Source: a virus
DNA length: 30,243 bases
Reading direction: 5' to 3' (one strand)
Virus record (IMG/VR): IMGVR_UViG_3300010151_000091
Location: 1 to 30,243 of that record
In this document: one piece after another, positions 9,201 through 17,800 of the stretch
Layout: each line of letters begins with the position of its first letter
Position numbering within the stretch: position 1 is the first letter of the stretch
The notes under the pieces: generated by a model
What the model was told of the DNA's origin: nothing
Database searches by the model: none
Seen by the model: only the letters and a program-made list of their open reading frames with translations
Program-made: the position numbers and the translations under genes

Positions 9201-10275
9201 ATCAAAATTGTTAGTATGTAGAGATGTTGGTTCTTATGAAGATACTATAAGTAGTAGTATAATAACTTCTATTCCTGAAGCATTTGAATATTCTTTTCAA
9301 TCAGAAGGGTGGACATTTTTATATAGAAAATTAACGTCACCGCCAAATACACAGGCTTATCTTAAAAATACAGGACAATTATCAAATTTTGTAAATGATG
9401 CAAATGGGCAACTTTTATATTATTCTGTTTTTGCTAGTGGTGATGCAGCTGCTAATGTTGATAGTGAGGGTTTTAGTCCTATAATAAATGGACTTTATTA
9501 TTGGGATGATATGCCTGTAAGGAATCAAGATGCTTTAGATGAGTATAATGAAAGTCCTTCGGATGCTAGGGTGGGTGCTACAGACCAAATTGGAGATTTC
9601 TTTTATTTAAGAACAAAGAATTTTAATTTTGGCTCTGCTCATGCAAGAAAGAAGATATATAAAGTTTATGTGACATTTAAAACTTCTGATGATACAGAGA
9701 GACAAAATACTGTTAATGACGCTAGTCCAGCTAATGAAGAAGTTAGAGATTCAAGAGTAAATGTTTATTACGCCACAAATGGAGAAACTCCAAATGTAGG
9801 CACTAATACATTTCTTCCTAGTGCTTCAACTAATTATGATAGTATTAGAGGTTTATATGCATCATCAGATAAGTCTGGTAATATAACAGCAGTAGCAGAC
9901 CATGCTGTTGGAAGTCATGATAATGATATTTTAATAACATCAGCAGCGCATGGATTAGTTAATGATGATGAAATATATGTAACAGGTACATCAGATTATA
10001 ATTCTAATTCACAAATTAATGGTTTTCATAAAATAACATATGTAACTGATGATACTTTTTATTATGAAGAAACTTTTAATGGGAATCAATCAGGAAAATG
10101 GGAGAAAAAAGGTGATGCAGGTTGGCATATTGCTGAATTAAAACCTACAAATGAAAGTGATGTAAATAATATATATTCATTTCAATTAGTTTTTCAATTA
10201 GCAGGAGGTAGAATAGCAAACAGATTTGAAATAAATGATATCACTATACTATATAGAATTAAACCTCCTAAATAA
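3226..10275 (+). CDS. Giant tail nozzle/stabilisation-like protein with carbohydrate-binding-like modules, 2349 aa
   Basis: The start drawn is GTG at 3226, overlapping the previous TAG; ATG at 3247 (MNAWKGLN) preceded by AAAGAG is a good alternative. The beginning (GLN..SEQSDIDDDEFSQNWNASLDKYG) matches the way podovirus tail nozzle or stabilisation proteins begin, and residues about 1846-1990, with repeated strand pairs around FPASSYIDVAINDGDEITHL and KRRKVFVLNISGDY, look like the propeller-like core of that group. The core is normally below 1000 residues, so over 1300 residues are inserted. These include a jelly-roll-like module at about 665-940 (NIIRNGDF start, GCWYDLYIKWDGGAW, closing VSVKK strand) and related strands near 1000-1070. 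A small beta-barrel motif occurs twice, near residues 398-462 and 2218-2298. Expected role: tail structure plus host-surface binding. Confidence 0.75.
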   Translation: MHKKEFHMNAWKGLNCFSEQSDIDDDEFSQNWNASLDKYGVVRFSGGGKKYGQNHPHTNTDFIPGGGLFAYSTDYVENIISSDFTVGHFVDYGVGYIKATPGTAVIELQNLSPSDSRYTIFNTPSYFDNMMIHIHKGPGKGQIRKIINWTGDGSDNDVGTSPRYATIDGAFGHKDHATTPITVSEIEGEDIRLKDVAKVRIWNTDIGVFGTKGLYASPEIGPEGFSTLIITDVIGRKLHLHFTDGDAATALAEPLMTSTTFEKCTSSDPASPFYGTDKVNTHYLINANNTAGVVVDNIVAAVTEATDGDNDYVHIAAVDCTTTASATNPAADVVLFKDDSGLGKGYCDIEYIGWFNKINMPGNSFEEYEEWWHGNPVAFNKSLDIYQPFTKGLGSTHVDDISKITVSGHQWQAGEYVSLKGITGKTAYNTTFRIEWVETDNIYVFTNGMGGSSSGGSIGFSSAQATTRVVQSGFTDKSYYKIYKWNFSPTGATSPWHQASSQTSALFSNVPHDETNTNLEVMIDSDTHTGTIFKKEIASSASPGLSPWNRIFTANTFIYSSGAPSAAVDAAQNKAVDLGYIEQTGIPLVPGESYQLSFDMNFLTSWKMWAADLGDSDILPGVLLYSPTAGSPDDVADGTERDLVLMSDNQWVRSNEPVSGDAIVPFSNIIRNGDFKEADVAHGDLAPYNYYALPDGSTDITNEDGDPGELGFWTVKAPTYPDTIDNSNRAFRYRLLKNEDAENVDYFGNDSTTPKSSVDGGFDGASCLAIRNSTTDLILGEDDLTEYYKTSYVYQNVQVDGGCWYDLYIKWDGGAWKDNSTIGLRYNVMCNEDVGIVQAGKSIIGGWSQKQHTSRRHSDDHLEYNSAITPIYRHIGQDAYINSNMTEADLRFEYQRFFVPEHTTTTNAVSIQIRISLDCVGSMHKQNRIFISAVSVKKSFPDLVHIAKENQENTYNKSLIPVLGVPKINGGEAFTSGIGSHGSYSRLDTVYNWGQFYDKWNTYKLNFTIPTDATNTRDYILRIYAGRFGYTSKTVVKANDSVIPDGNNASSRYPTMQAVCIDNIALGKKTGGTSEDIILMSDSIKPTSDVSGESSVYSYLTSGGIWNKGFLKWRFPKADTVYSYTNGILKMSDANFATNNNDVISYFYYNRPVLGNYDVSGHMLTDNPLDFIEDVTVTQFKDFNTIPVQIMGCHEDMWRGYRIESLNTFLDVPDVVSPAPLNWHYMQFDWKKTIISSYTDILQNLLNQKYLQNIPIKYVDITGQNLATRRMSNQTDSGGTESNGQFMFGGTISTGEDGAESTTIGHVYNNPVILPISGLVPRQYKGEDVQTSIGGAHHHPDIDLIGNTSTGELVPDDPAASLVRHYFSYPGLKEIPNPDFVPLQRGLPTTDDDTDVGDETILIPHPYSENGMCGGTTLTECLELQWSHASTPVAIEPTEPPGDFLGPRYMAAMEFDLILSAYGASRAESTGTIIGDDNDSVWREVLDCPIPKIKATLLRIPEGIEIGDNLLDGIFDGSLVLDDEICTQILPGTGKTLRQKKDEGGDDLFGYHDTEDGHTFSCHIPYRFNLGVPVGLDGNRSVLTSSDNMALKLEILDPKNSIGYLEAFIGTYPNSEPTGTAYHHSLGYNFSKWEARFYEQWKDSSLVSWNVSGQDISLNVDFKVPKDSNNQEILDTSESWTDRIFQVGCSTVNIFDEESAISVDENFNVGEDIKIESNQAPKIVLSTTDALLKHEAIKGINIYMKDNESDIWYLQASVDTFKGTIKSSTNGKEFPYTFRSYGQNGILATNYELPETYLLNFNEIDSYESKSLVSQEDGLVPSKLKCRYKTAVHCNNRLYVGNIEQDGRVYPDRMLKSPIGKYNVFPASSYIDVAINDGDEITHLSYYKDKILQFKRRKVFVLNISGDYEFLEDTFDYIGVSRGCQVTDTPYGIAWVNASGCFLYDGEKLTNLISNKIGTEGFQSNPVGTTTNFWMIGHKADDIPAIGYIASTSKLLVCRDVGSYEDTISSSIITSIPEAFEYSFQSEGWTFLYRKLTSPPNTQAYLKNTGQLSNFVNDANGQLLYYSVFASGDAAANVDSEGFSPIINGLYYWDDMPVRNQDALDEYNESPSDARVGATDQIGDFFYLRTKNFNFGSAHARKKIYKVYVTFKTSDDTERQNTVNDASPANEEVRDSRVNVYYATNGETPNVGTNTFLPSASTNYDSIRGLYASSDKSGNITAVADHAVGSHDNDILITSAAHGLVNDDEIYVTGTSDYNSNSQINGFHKITYVTDDTFYYEETFNGNQSGKWEKKGDAGWHIAELKPTNESDVNNIYSFQLVFQLAGGRIANRFEINDITILYRIKPPK

Positions 10276-12182
10276 TGGCTATATCTACTAGTTCAAAACA
10301 AGAAAAAATAAAAGTAATAAATTATTTTCCAACAAAAAACTATGGTAGAGAAGGGGATATTGTTGTTGCAAATATAAGAAATAAGGGATTGTTTTTCTGT
10401 ATCAAAGCAAATGGACAATGGTATGCTCAAACGAAAATGCAGCCACTTAATAAAATTAATGATATATTTATAAAACATTTAAAGTCTGAGAAAATAACAT
10501 TAAAAAATATTAAAAATTCTGAAATCAGTGCTGATAAGTTTCTTGTTTCTTCTAATGGAAATATAAGATATAGGACAGGGAATCAAACAATAGAAGACTT
10601 AGGTATAAATTCTTTTGATATCGATTATAAGACAGCATATTGCTCGTTAGGACAGTATTCTAATAAAGAAACGTGTGAAGCTAATGGTGGTGTATGGTAT
10701 TTATCTGAGAATGATTCGCATGATAGTATAAGTAGTACTGCAGAAAATCAGCTTCTAACTGTATCACAATCAGTAGGAAATGTAGATGCAGAACCTACAT
10801 TACTATATGATGGTTCAACACTTGAAATTAAATATAATTCAGATTATGATGATAATTGGCAAACATCAGCACAAACAGATTTATTAAAATTAAGCTATTC
10901 AACTAGAAGTGCTACTATGAATTTTGATAGTGCTGGAAAGTTAACATTAGACTGTGGTGGTGATATAGAATTAAATGCTGATGGAGGAGATGTAAAATTT
11001 AAAGCGACTAGTGCTGATTTAGCTACAATTAATGGAACAGGTTTAAAGATAGATAATATTTCAGGTAGTAGTAGTTCAACAAGTTTTCTTACTGAAAATA
11101 GTGGAGTTGTTGAGAAAAGAACTATACCAGGATTAGGAGTAATTACTGCTTTAAATAATGCAACAGTAAATGAACTTGTTACAGTGGGGGCTACCACAAC
11201 AGAGCTTGATTCTGAATCAGGATTAACCTTTGATGGCAATACTCTTACAATAACAAGTGACGATGCTCTTACTTCACAATTAGTAATAACCCACGCAGGA
11301 ACAGATTTCTTTGCAATAGATGCTATGACTAATGGTGCGACTAAAATTAAGACATATGATGCTGTTGGAACAAGTGGAAATTTGGAAATAGAATCAGATG
11401 GAGATATGTTATTTGATTGTGGAACTACAACATCACACGATATGACATTAGATGCTGCAGGTCATATAATTTTAAAAGCTACAAATAATCAAATCATATT
11501 TAATGATGGTAGTGATGATTTCGGTGCAATTAATGTGGGAACTCCAAATATAATTAATCTCAAATCATCAACTAATTACAATATTAAATTGGAATCTCAA
11601 GGTACGGGTGATATTGATTTAGATTCAGGGGGGGATATAATATTAGATAGTAACGATGGTAATTTTATAGCAAAAAAAGCAGGTACTGAATTTAGTGTAG
11701 CAAATAGTGCTTATGCAGGAATGATACTTGGTTGTAGGGTTCTTGGACACGATGCAGGTAGGGCTCAGTATATTCTAACTAATGCTTTTGTAACTCTCCA
11801 CGCAGATGCTACTGTAAGATTTATCGCTCCACCAAGTGGGGTTGTTGAGGTTTTTGTTCAAGCAGGATATTTAGATTCTTTATCAGGTAGATATGTTTAT
11901 TTTGGGCTATCTGATAATGCAACTTATAATACTATTGGATTAGAACATGAAGAATTAGTGAACATGACAGATGAAACTGACCAACGAATTATTCAGAACA
12001 TTTGGGTTGTATCAGGATTAACAGCAGGAGATACTTATAATTATTGGTTTGGATTAAAAGCAAATTTAGCAGGTAGTGGTTCATTAAACTATGGAGGAAT
12101 AGGCTCAGGGCATTATTCTCCATTTATAATGAAAGTAACAGCATTACCAACAGCAGTAGCAGATTTTGCAGAATATGATTAG
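10275..12182 (+). CDS. Tail fibre protein, 635 aa
   Basis: The ATG shares a base with the TAA of the giant tail gene (TAATG). An N-terminal region of about 110 residues is followed by a cysteine pair motif (YCSLGQYSNKETCEANGGVW, near 125-145). Then come several hundred residues of short Asp/Gly/Asn-rich strand repeats (DIDLDSGGDIILDSNDG, DMTLDAAGHIILKATN), typical of trimeric beta-helical phage fibre shafts. The last 170 residues are a more aromatic, globular domain (GRYVYFGLSDN, YNYWFGLKANL), which would form the receptor-binding head. Position immediately after the tail protein and before the ejection proteins fits a T7-like late gene order. No chaperone gene or autocleaved peptidase domain is visible. 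Confidence 0.8.
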   Translation: MAISTSSKQEKIKVINYFPTKNYGREGDIVVANIRNKGLFFCIKANGQWYAQTKMQPLNKINDIFIKHLKSEKITLKNIKNSEISADKFLVSSNGNIRYRTGNQTIEDLGINSFDIDYKTAYCSLGQYSNKETCEANGGVWYLSENDSHDSISSTAENQLLTVSQSVGNVDAEPTLLYDGSTLEIKYNSDYDDNWQTSAQTDLLKLSYSTRSATMNFDSAGKLTLDCGGDIELNADGGDVKFKATSADLATINGTGLKIDNISGSSSSTSFLTENSGVVEKRTIPGLGVITALNNATVNELVTVGATTTELDSESGLTFDGNTLTITSDDALTSQLVITHAGTDFFAIDAMTNGATKIKTYDAVGTSGNLEIESDGDMLFDCGTTTSHDMTLDAAGHIILKATNNQIIFNDGSDDFGAINVGTPNIINLKSSTNYNIKLESQGTGDIDLDSGGDIILDSNDGNFIAKKAGTEFSVANSAYAGMILGCRVLGHDAGRAQYILTNAFVTLHADATVRFIAPPSGVVEVFVQAGYLDSLSGRYVYFGLSDNATYNTIGLEHEELVNMTDETDQRIIQNIWVVSGLTAGDTYNYWFGLKANLAGSGSLNYGGIGSGHYSPFIMKVTALPTAVADFAEYD

Positions 12183-12250
12183 AAATTTGTAAATGAGAAG
12201 AATTATTAATATATTTAACAGAAGAAAAATAGGTAAAAAGGAGTAGTATA

Positions 12251-13105
12251 ATGTCAGTATCCCCATATCAAATGGCTCAAACTCAAAGCAGCCTTCTAGA
12301 TAGTTTTATAAAACAAAGCACAAGAATACGTGGTAAACAGCAAAGCGCTAATGAACATAAGGGAAGAATGGCTATTGATTTTAATAAAAAGGCAGAAGAA
12401 ATTTATAATAAGGCTTCAAAAGCTGGAAGAAAAAGAAAAAGAAGTGGATTGTCTAAATTTTTAAATGCTGTTGTTCCTATTATTGTTTCTATTTTTAATC
12501 CTATAGCTGGTGGAGTTATGGCTGGTGTATCTGCTGGTAATAAACAATATCAACAAGGTAAATTTACCCAAAGACAGGCAAATGCAGTTAAGAATTATAT
12601 GCAGGAAATGGGATTGCAAGGAAAATATGGAAAAACATTTTTAAGGGGTAATGTTTCAGATTTAAAAAACGTAAAAGAAGGAATGAATGATTTAGCAAGA
12701 GCTGCAAAAAAAATGAAGTCATTTGAAAAGATTTTACCAACTGCAGCATTTGCAGGAGTTTCAACATATATGGCAGGAAAAACTGCACAGGAGGCTTTAT
12801 TTAGTCCTGTGGATGCAATTACGGCAACTACTCCTGGGGCTAGCACAGCATATATGGGAGCACAAGTAAGTCCTGTAGTAACTAATGCTGCGGGTACTGG
12901 AGCTGCTAGCTTAGCACAACAATTATCAATGGGACTTACAAAATTTGCTCCATTTCAAGGAGCTAATATGCAAACTTTTATAAAAAAAGCAATGGCAACT
13001 ACTAAAGATGCAAGTGGGGCGATGGTACCAGCATTCCCAGAATATGCAAAAGCTTTACAATCTATGATGTGGATGTACCAAAACATGGCAAAGTCATCTA
13101 TATAA
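12251..13105 (+). CDS. Internal virion (ejection) protein, T7 gp14-like in layout, 284 aa
   Basis: ATG at 12251 follows AAAAAGGAG. The N-terminal 65 residues are polar and helical and end in a strongly basic stretch (KAGRKRKRSG, about 58-67). A long hydrophobic segment follows at about 68-96 (FLNAVVPIIVSIFNPIAGGV), and a second alanine/glycine-rich hydrophobic part lies near 160-220. A basic helix followed by membrane-seeking glycine-rich helices is the layout of short podoviral ejection proteins that form the outer-membrane pore during DNA entry. It is followed by two helical proteins and a giant one, the usual ejection-protein order. Sequence identity to T7 gp14 is not evident. Confidence 0.65.
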   Translation: MSVSPYQMAQTQSSLLDSFIKQSTRIRGKQQSANEHKGRMAIDFNKKAEEIYNKASKAGRKRKRSGLSKFLNAVVPIIVSIFNPIAGGVMAGVSAGNKQYQQGKFTQRQANAVKNYMQEMGLQGKYGKTFLRGNVSDLKNVKEGMNDLARAAKKMKSFEKILPTAAFAGVSTYMAGKTAQEALFSPVDAITATTPGASTAYMGAQVSPVVTNAAGTGAASLAQQLSMGLTKFAPFQGANMQTFIKKAMATTKDASGAMVPAFPEYAKALQSMMWMYQNMAKSSI

Positions 13106-13118
13106 ATAAGGAGGTTTA

Positions 13119-13592
13119 ATGCAAGAAATATATGAATTATTACAGGAATTAGGTATAAATACAGCAGGAGGATTATCTAATATTACAGGAAGTGATATTT
13201 CTACAGCATTTGCAAATGAATATGGAATGACTGGAGAGAATGCTGCTAATTTACAACCAGGTTTTTTTCAAACAGTTACACAATCTCAGGAGAAAGGTTT
13301 ATTAGGAAAAACATATTCTCCTTTTATGCAAGCAAGTCATTCAACTCTTATTGATGATTTGATTGGTGCACAATCAGGACAACAAGCAAGGCAGGTACAT
13401 GGAGGTTTTGCAGGGTCTGGAGCAGTAGATGTATATGGTAAGTCTGTTAAAAGTGATTACTTATCAGGAATGACCGAATCTCTAGGAGGAATAGAAGAAC
13501 AAAAAGCTCGTACTGAATCAGGTATTTTAGATTTAATCAATTCATGGCGTTCAACAGCTGCAGATATTGCTGGAGTTGGTGGTTACGGATAA
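13119..13592 (+). CDS. Probable internal virion protein, 157 aa
   Basis: ATG at 13119 is preceded by AAGGAGG. The product is Gly/Ala/Ser/Gln-rich, with helical ends and a middle rich in small residues (QARQVHGGFAGSGAVDVYG). No catalytic motif or membrane segment is visible. It lies 13 bases after the gp14-like gene and 12 bases before a coiled-coil internal protein, in one operon with matched Shine-Dalgarno spacing. Its position suggests a component of the ejectosome or inner core. Name and family are not recognised. Confidence 0.6.
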   Translation: MQEIYELLQELGINTAGGLSNITGSDISTAFANEYGMTGENAANLQPGFFQTVTQSQEKGLLGKTYSPFMQASHSTLIDDLIGAQSGQQARQVHGGFAGSGAVDVYGKSVKSDYLSGMTESLGGIEEQKARTESGILDLINSWRSTAADIAGVGGYG

Positions 13593-13604
13593 TAAGGAGA
13601 TTTA

Positions 13605-14855
13605 ATGGCAGATAAAACTTACAATGCCTTAATGGCACAATCAGGGTTTAGTAATAATCCTTGGGAAGATTTACTTAATTTAGTTCAAAGTAATAATCAA
13701 CAACACATAGTTTCACAACAAGCTCAATCTGAGAATCAGAGAAAAAAGCTTGAATGGAACATGAAGCAAGAAAAATGGATTGAAGAAAAGCAAAAAAACA
13801 GGGAGACAAGATTAGCTAATGCTACTGATGCTTTAGATGATTTAGTAAAAAATACAATAAATCATAGTGGGTTTGTTTCAACTGGTTCTGTTGTTACAGC
13901 AACAAAAAATGCTGCCGCACAATCGAATGACCCAGCTGCTATAATTAATGCAGAAGCAACAGGACTTGCATATGAAGCAAATCGAAATGACCACTATAGA
14001 TATGTATCTGCGATAGATAATGGTGCTGATATAATTAATAGAATTGATACCTATTCAGATGCTGACTGGAAAAATCCAAATAAAATGACTGTTAATCATA
14101 TTATGAATGAGCTTAGAGCTGTTGATGAATTTGAATCTGCTTTATATACAGACCCAATAAAAAAAGACGCAGAGGTTAAATATATAGGTCATTATAGTTC
14201 TGGAGATAAAACTGACAGGTCTATCATTGGAAGAATGGCTGAATACAAGAAGTCTTTAAATGCTGCGCTTATGGCTTTAACTGATGAGGAACCTAGTGGT
14301 AAAAGAATGATAGAGGACCATGAACTTTTTTATGTTATTACAGGGAATGCTAAAGGATTAGAAAACGCAAGGGAAGAACAGACAGGTATTGCAGAGAGCA
14401 ATATTAAATCTTATACACGTTCAATTAATGCTATAGAAAAATATATAAAAATGGTTGGTCAAAAAGTTATTTCTGGTCAAATAAATGGAGGAGACACAGT
14501 ACCTTTTGATATGGCAAATATGATTGCACCATATGCTACTCAAGCTCAAGCGGATAATCCTGCATTTGCTGAAATGATGCCACAAGATATTGCTTCAGAG
14601 TTAGCCGCATCTTATATGGATTATACTATTGATGAGATTTTAGAATTATGGAATCAAGAAAAAAATGATTTAGATTTTATGAGAAGTAAGGAACTTGAAA
14701 GATATACTAGATGGAGTTTAACTGGAGCACAGTATTCTTTTCAGTCAGATTTAAAAAAGAAGAAGACTAAAGAAGAATTACAGCGTAAATTAGAAGAACA
14801 ATTACAGAAAAACCAAATGATGCAGAATGTGCCTACGTTTTTAGGCGGAAAATAA
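13605..14855 (+). CDS. Internal virion protein, gp15-like in position, 416 aa
   Basis: ATG at 13605 follows AAGGAG. The product is largely alpha-helical, with a glutamine/glutamate/lysine-rich coiled coil at about 35-70 and another at the C-terminus (about 385-412, KKKKTKEELQRKLEEQ). There are no cysteines and no enzyme motif. Helical, cysteine-free proteins of this size directly before the largest virion protein are typical of podoviral internal core proteins, which are ejected ahead of the genome and line the periplasmic tube. The next gene begins at the base after this stop. Assignment rests on position and composition. Confidence 0.65.
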   Translation: MADKTYNALMAQSGFSNNPWEDLLNLVQSNNQQHIVSQQAQSENQRKKLEWNMKQEKWIEEKQKNRETRLANATDALDDLVKNTINHSGFVSTGSVVTATKNAAAQSNDPAAIINAEATGLAYEANRNDHYRYVSAIDNGADIINRIDTYSDADWKNPNKMTVNHIMNELRAVDEFESALYTDPIKKDAEVKYIGHYSSGDKTDRSIIGRMAEYKKSLNAALMALTDEEPSGKRMIEDHELFYVITGNAKGLENAREEQTGIAESNIKSYTRSINAIEKYIKMVGQKVISGQINGGDTVPFDMANMIAPYATQAQADNPAFAEMMPQDIASELAASYMDYTIDEILELWNQEKNDLDFMRSKELERYTRWSLTGAQYSFQSDLKKKKTKEELQRKLEEQLQKNQMMQNVPTFLGGK

Positions 14856-17800
14856 ATGTCCTTAGATTTATATACAAATTTCGATAAGCAGGGGGTTATT
14901 GATATTATGAAGCAGAACTATGGCGAAAAGAAAGATTTGCCTGATTCTGCATATTATAATATGGCTGTTGAAATGTTCCCTGAAATGAATCTTCCTGAAT
15001 GGGGAAAAATAGTAGACCAACCAACAACTTATACCTCAAATCCTGATGATATAGACCTATCTCCAGACCATGTGAATACTATCTATGGTGTTGCAAAACA
15101 GAGTACTGGTGATTTTATGGAATCAATGAAGGCTAAAGTATGGGATGAGGATAATATGCCTCCAAATCCTTTGTTTAACAAACTTGGAACTGGTAAATAT
15201 GAACGTGATACAGGTAGCCTTATGCAAGCTCTTGTTGAACCAGACTCTTGGGTCTCTCCATATATTCCAGATAAATTAAAAAAATCAGTAATGATAGGAC
15301 TTAATAATTCTTTTACAGGAAGACAATATGCTACAGAAAATGGTAAAGAATTATATGATACTAATTTTGAAGATTATGACCCTAATTTTGGCAACCATCT
15401 TGCTTCAATTGCAGCATCAATGTCAGACCCTGCAGGAATAGCTAATATGTATGCTACTTTTGTATTTGGTGGAAGTGCTCATAAAGTTGCATGGCAAGGT
15501 TTAAAAAATATTCCAAAAATTGTTTCAAAATGGTGGCAAAAATCAACAGGTAGATATATTGTAAAATCAATTCCTAAAACAAAAACTTCTTCTGGTTTAA
15601 GAAAGACTATTCAAGAGAAATTTAGCTCTGATGCTGTAGCTTACGGAACTGGTGGTTTTGGGACATTTGGGGCCTCTATGGCAGCGCAACAATCAGCGAG
15701 AGACCAAAGAATGAATTATGGAAAATATTCTACAAACAATGGAACAATAAATAGGTGGGATATTATTAATGATGCTTGGGATGGTTATAAAGAACATGCT
15801 ACAACTGGTTTTCTTTTATCTGGGGTAAGTCAAACGCTCGGCTTAACTAATATGTGGGCAAATGCTAAATGGAAAATGGGAGCAAAGAATTATAAGACAT
15901 TTGCAGCAAAAGCTGTATCTAATCCAGCTTCCAGCATTGGCATACAGGGAACAATATTTACAACCGCTCCAATGGTTTTAAATGAAGATATAAGAAAAGA
16001 ATATTATGACCCAGAAACTGGGGAGTTTGACTTTAGTAAATTTGTGGCAAATGTAACGTTAAATTCAGCAGTTGTTGCAGGCTTCTGGGGATTACATAAA
16101 CTTAATATGCCTAAGCAAGATAAAACAACAGGATTATATAAAAGAGAATCATTTAAGTATGATGTAAAAGATACAAGAGAAGTTAAAGGTGAACATACAA
16201 CATATTCTGCTGAACCTATGACTAAATATGATGCAGCAGACCCAGGTACTGCAATCATTCCAAGAAATAGAAATATTCCTAGAACATTAGAAAGTATAAG
16301 CACAAAAGTTGTAAAGGATATTAAACATGAAACAAATAAAAGTATTGATTTAGAATATACTGGAAACGAGAGTGCAAAACTTTTAACTCAAAGTATTAGT
16401 AATATAAAGAAAGAATTAGGTCCAGAGACTCCATTTGAATTCTTTGAAAAAGATATTGATGTTAAAACTGAACCAGTTGAAACTGTTCAAGGATTAAAGA
16501 CTATAAAAGAAGTTGTTGATAATACACTAAGGATACTTAACAAGGCTGGTACTAAGAATAAAGATGGTGATTATGTTGGATTTGATTTAAAGAAGATTTC
16601 AGGTGAAGATATCGCATATATTAGCACTGTTATGCCAACAGTTGTAAGAGCATATCAAGGATATAAATTAGATTCTTATGAGACTGATACTGGTAGAGCA
16701 GAATACATTAAAAGATTTCAATCTGAAGAGAATGGTGGCAGAGCATTAACAGATGCAGAAAAAAAGACTTTATTAAAAGCACAAGAAATAGAGATTAATA
16801 GGTATGATATATTATCTAAAGATTTAAATACAAAATTAACACAAGGATTATTTAAGTCTGAGCAAACTCAAAAGATTACTGAGTCAGAGCTTGATGAACC
16901 AATGGTTGATATTGTTGCTACAAATGATGCAGGAAATCCTATTAATGGAGATATTTTAACAGTTCCAAAAGAAGAAGCTGATGCCTATGTAAAACAAGGT
17001 AAAGCAATCACAAAAGTTTCTGCTGAAAAACAAAACATGAGGATTGGAGAAGTAGAATCTATGAACCATGGTCAGGTTGCACCTAAAGATTGGGCTGAAA
17101 CAAATGAAATGATAGCATCAGCTGTAGAAAAAGGGATATTAAGGACACAGGATGTAAGTGAAAATATTCCTAAAAATCAATCTCAGTATAAAAAAATAAT
17201 TAAAGGTGTAAAAGGAGACGAGCTTGAAAAAATACCAGAGCTTAAAAATAAAAAGGCAGCTTGGAGTAATATAACAGAACCATATGATGTAAAGATTTTA
17301 AAAGATAATTTCAGTGGAGCAGAATTAGCAACAAGACTCCCACCTATTAATAAAATATTAGGAGCATCTGGAAAGAGAAGTATAACTGAGTTAACTCAAA
17401 AAGATGTTACAGATTTTTTAGATAATCTTAAAAAAACAAAGCCTAAGATAAAAGGTATAGAACCTAATATGACATCAAATATTACGATTATATTTAATGA
17501 ATTAAGAGATAAAGGTTTTATAAAAACAGTTCCTCTTTCAGCGAAGAGAGCTAAAGAATATACATCTGAATATAATGAGCTTATGAAGGCTGCAAAAGTA
17601 CCTTTACCTGAATTAAAAGCATGGTATAAAGGTATACCTGCAGTTAAACAATTAATGAAGAATGATAAAGCTTTTGTTAAAGGAGTTGAAATTATAGAAA
17701 CATATCCTATAAGAGCAGAAGAGATAGGAGCATTAAGAGGAAGACACATAGTCTTACACCAGCCAACAGGACAATATTATATTGATTTGACGCAGAAGAG

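Noticed and set aside
10895-11239. Minus-strand frame of 114 residues opposite the tail fibre gene
   Set aside because: Antisense of the Asp/Ser/Thr repeat coding, without a start signal or neighbours on that strand.
12193-12246. 17-residue basic frame (MRRIINIFNRRKIGKKE) between the fibre and ejection protein genes
   Set aside because: No ribosome-binding site, very short, and its end is just the Shine-Dalgarno of the next gene; probably leader sequence.
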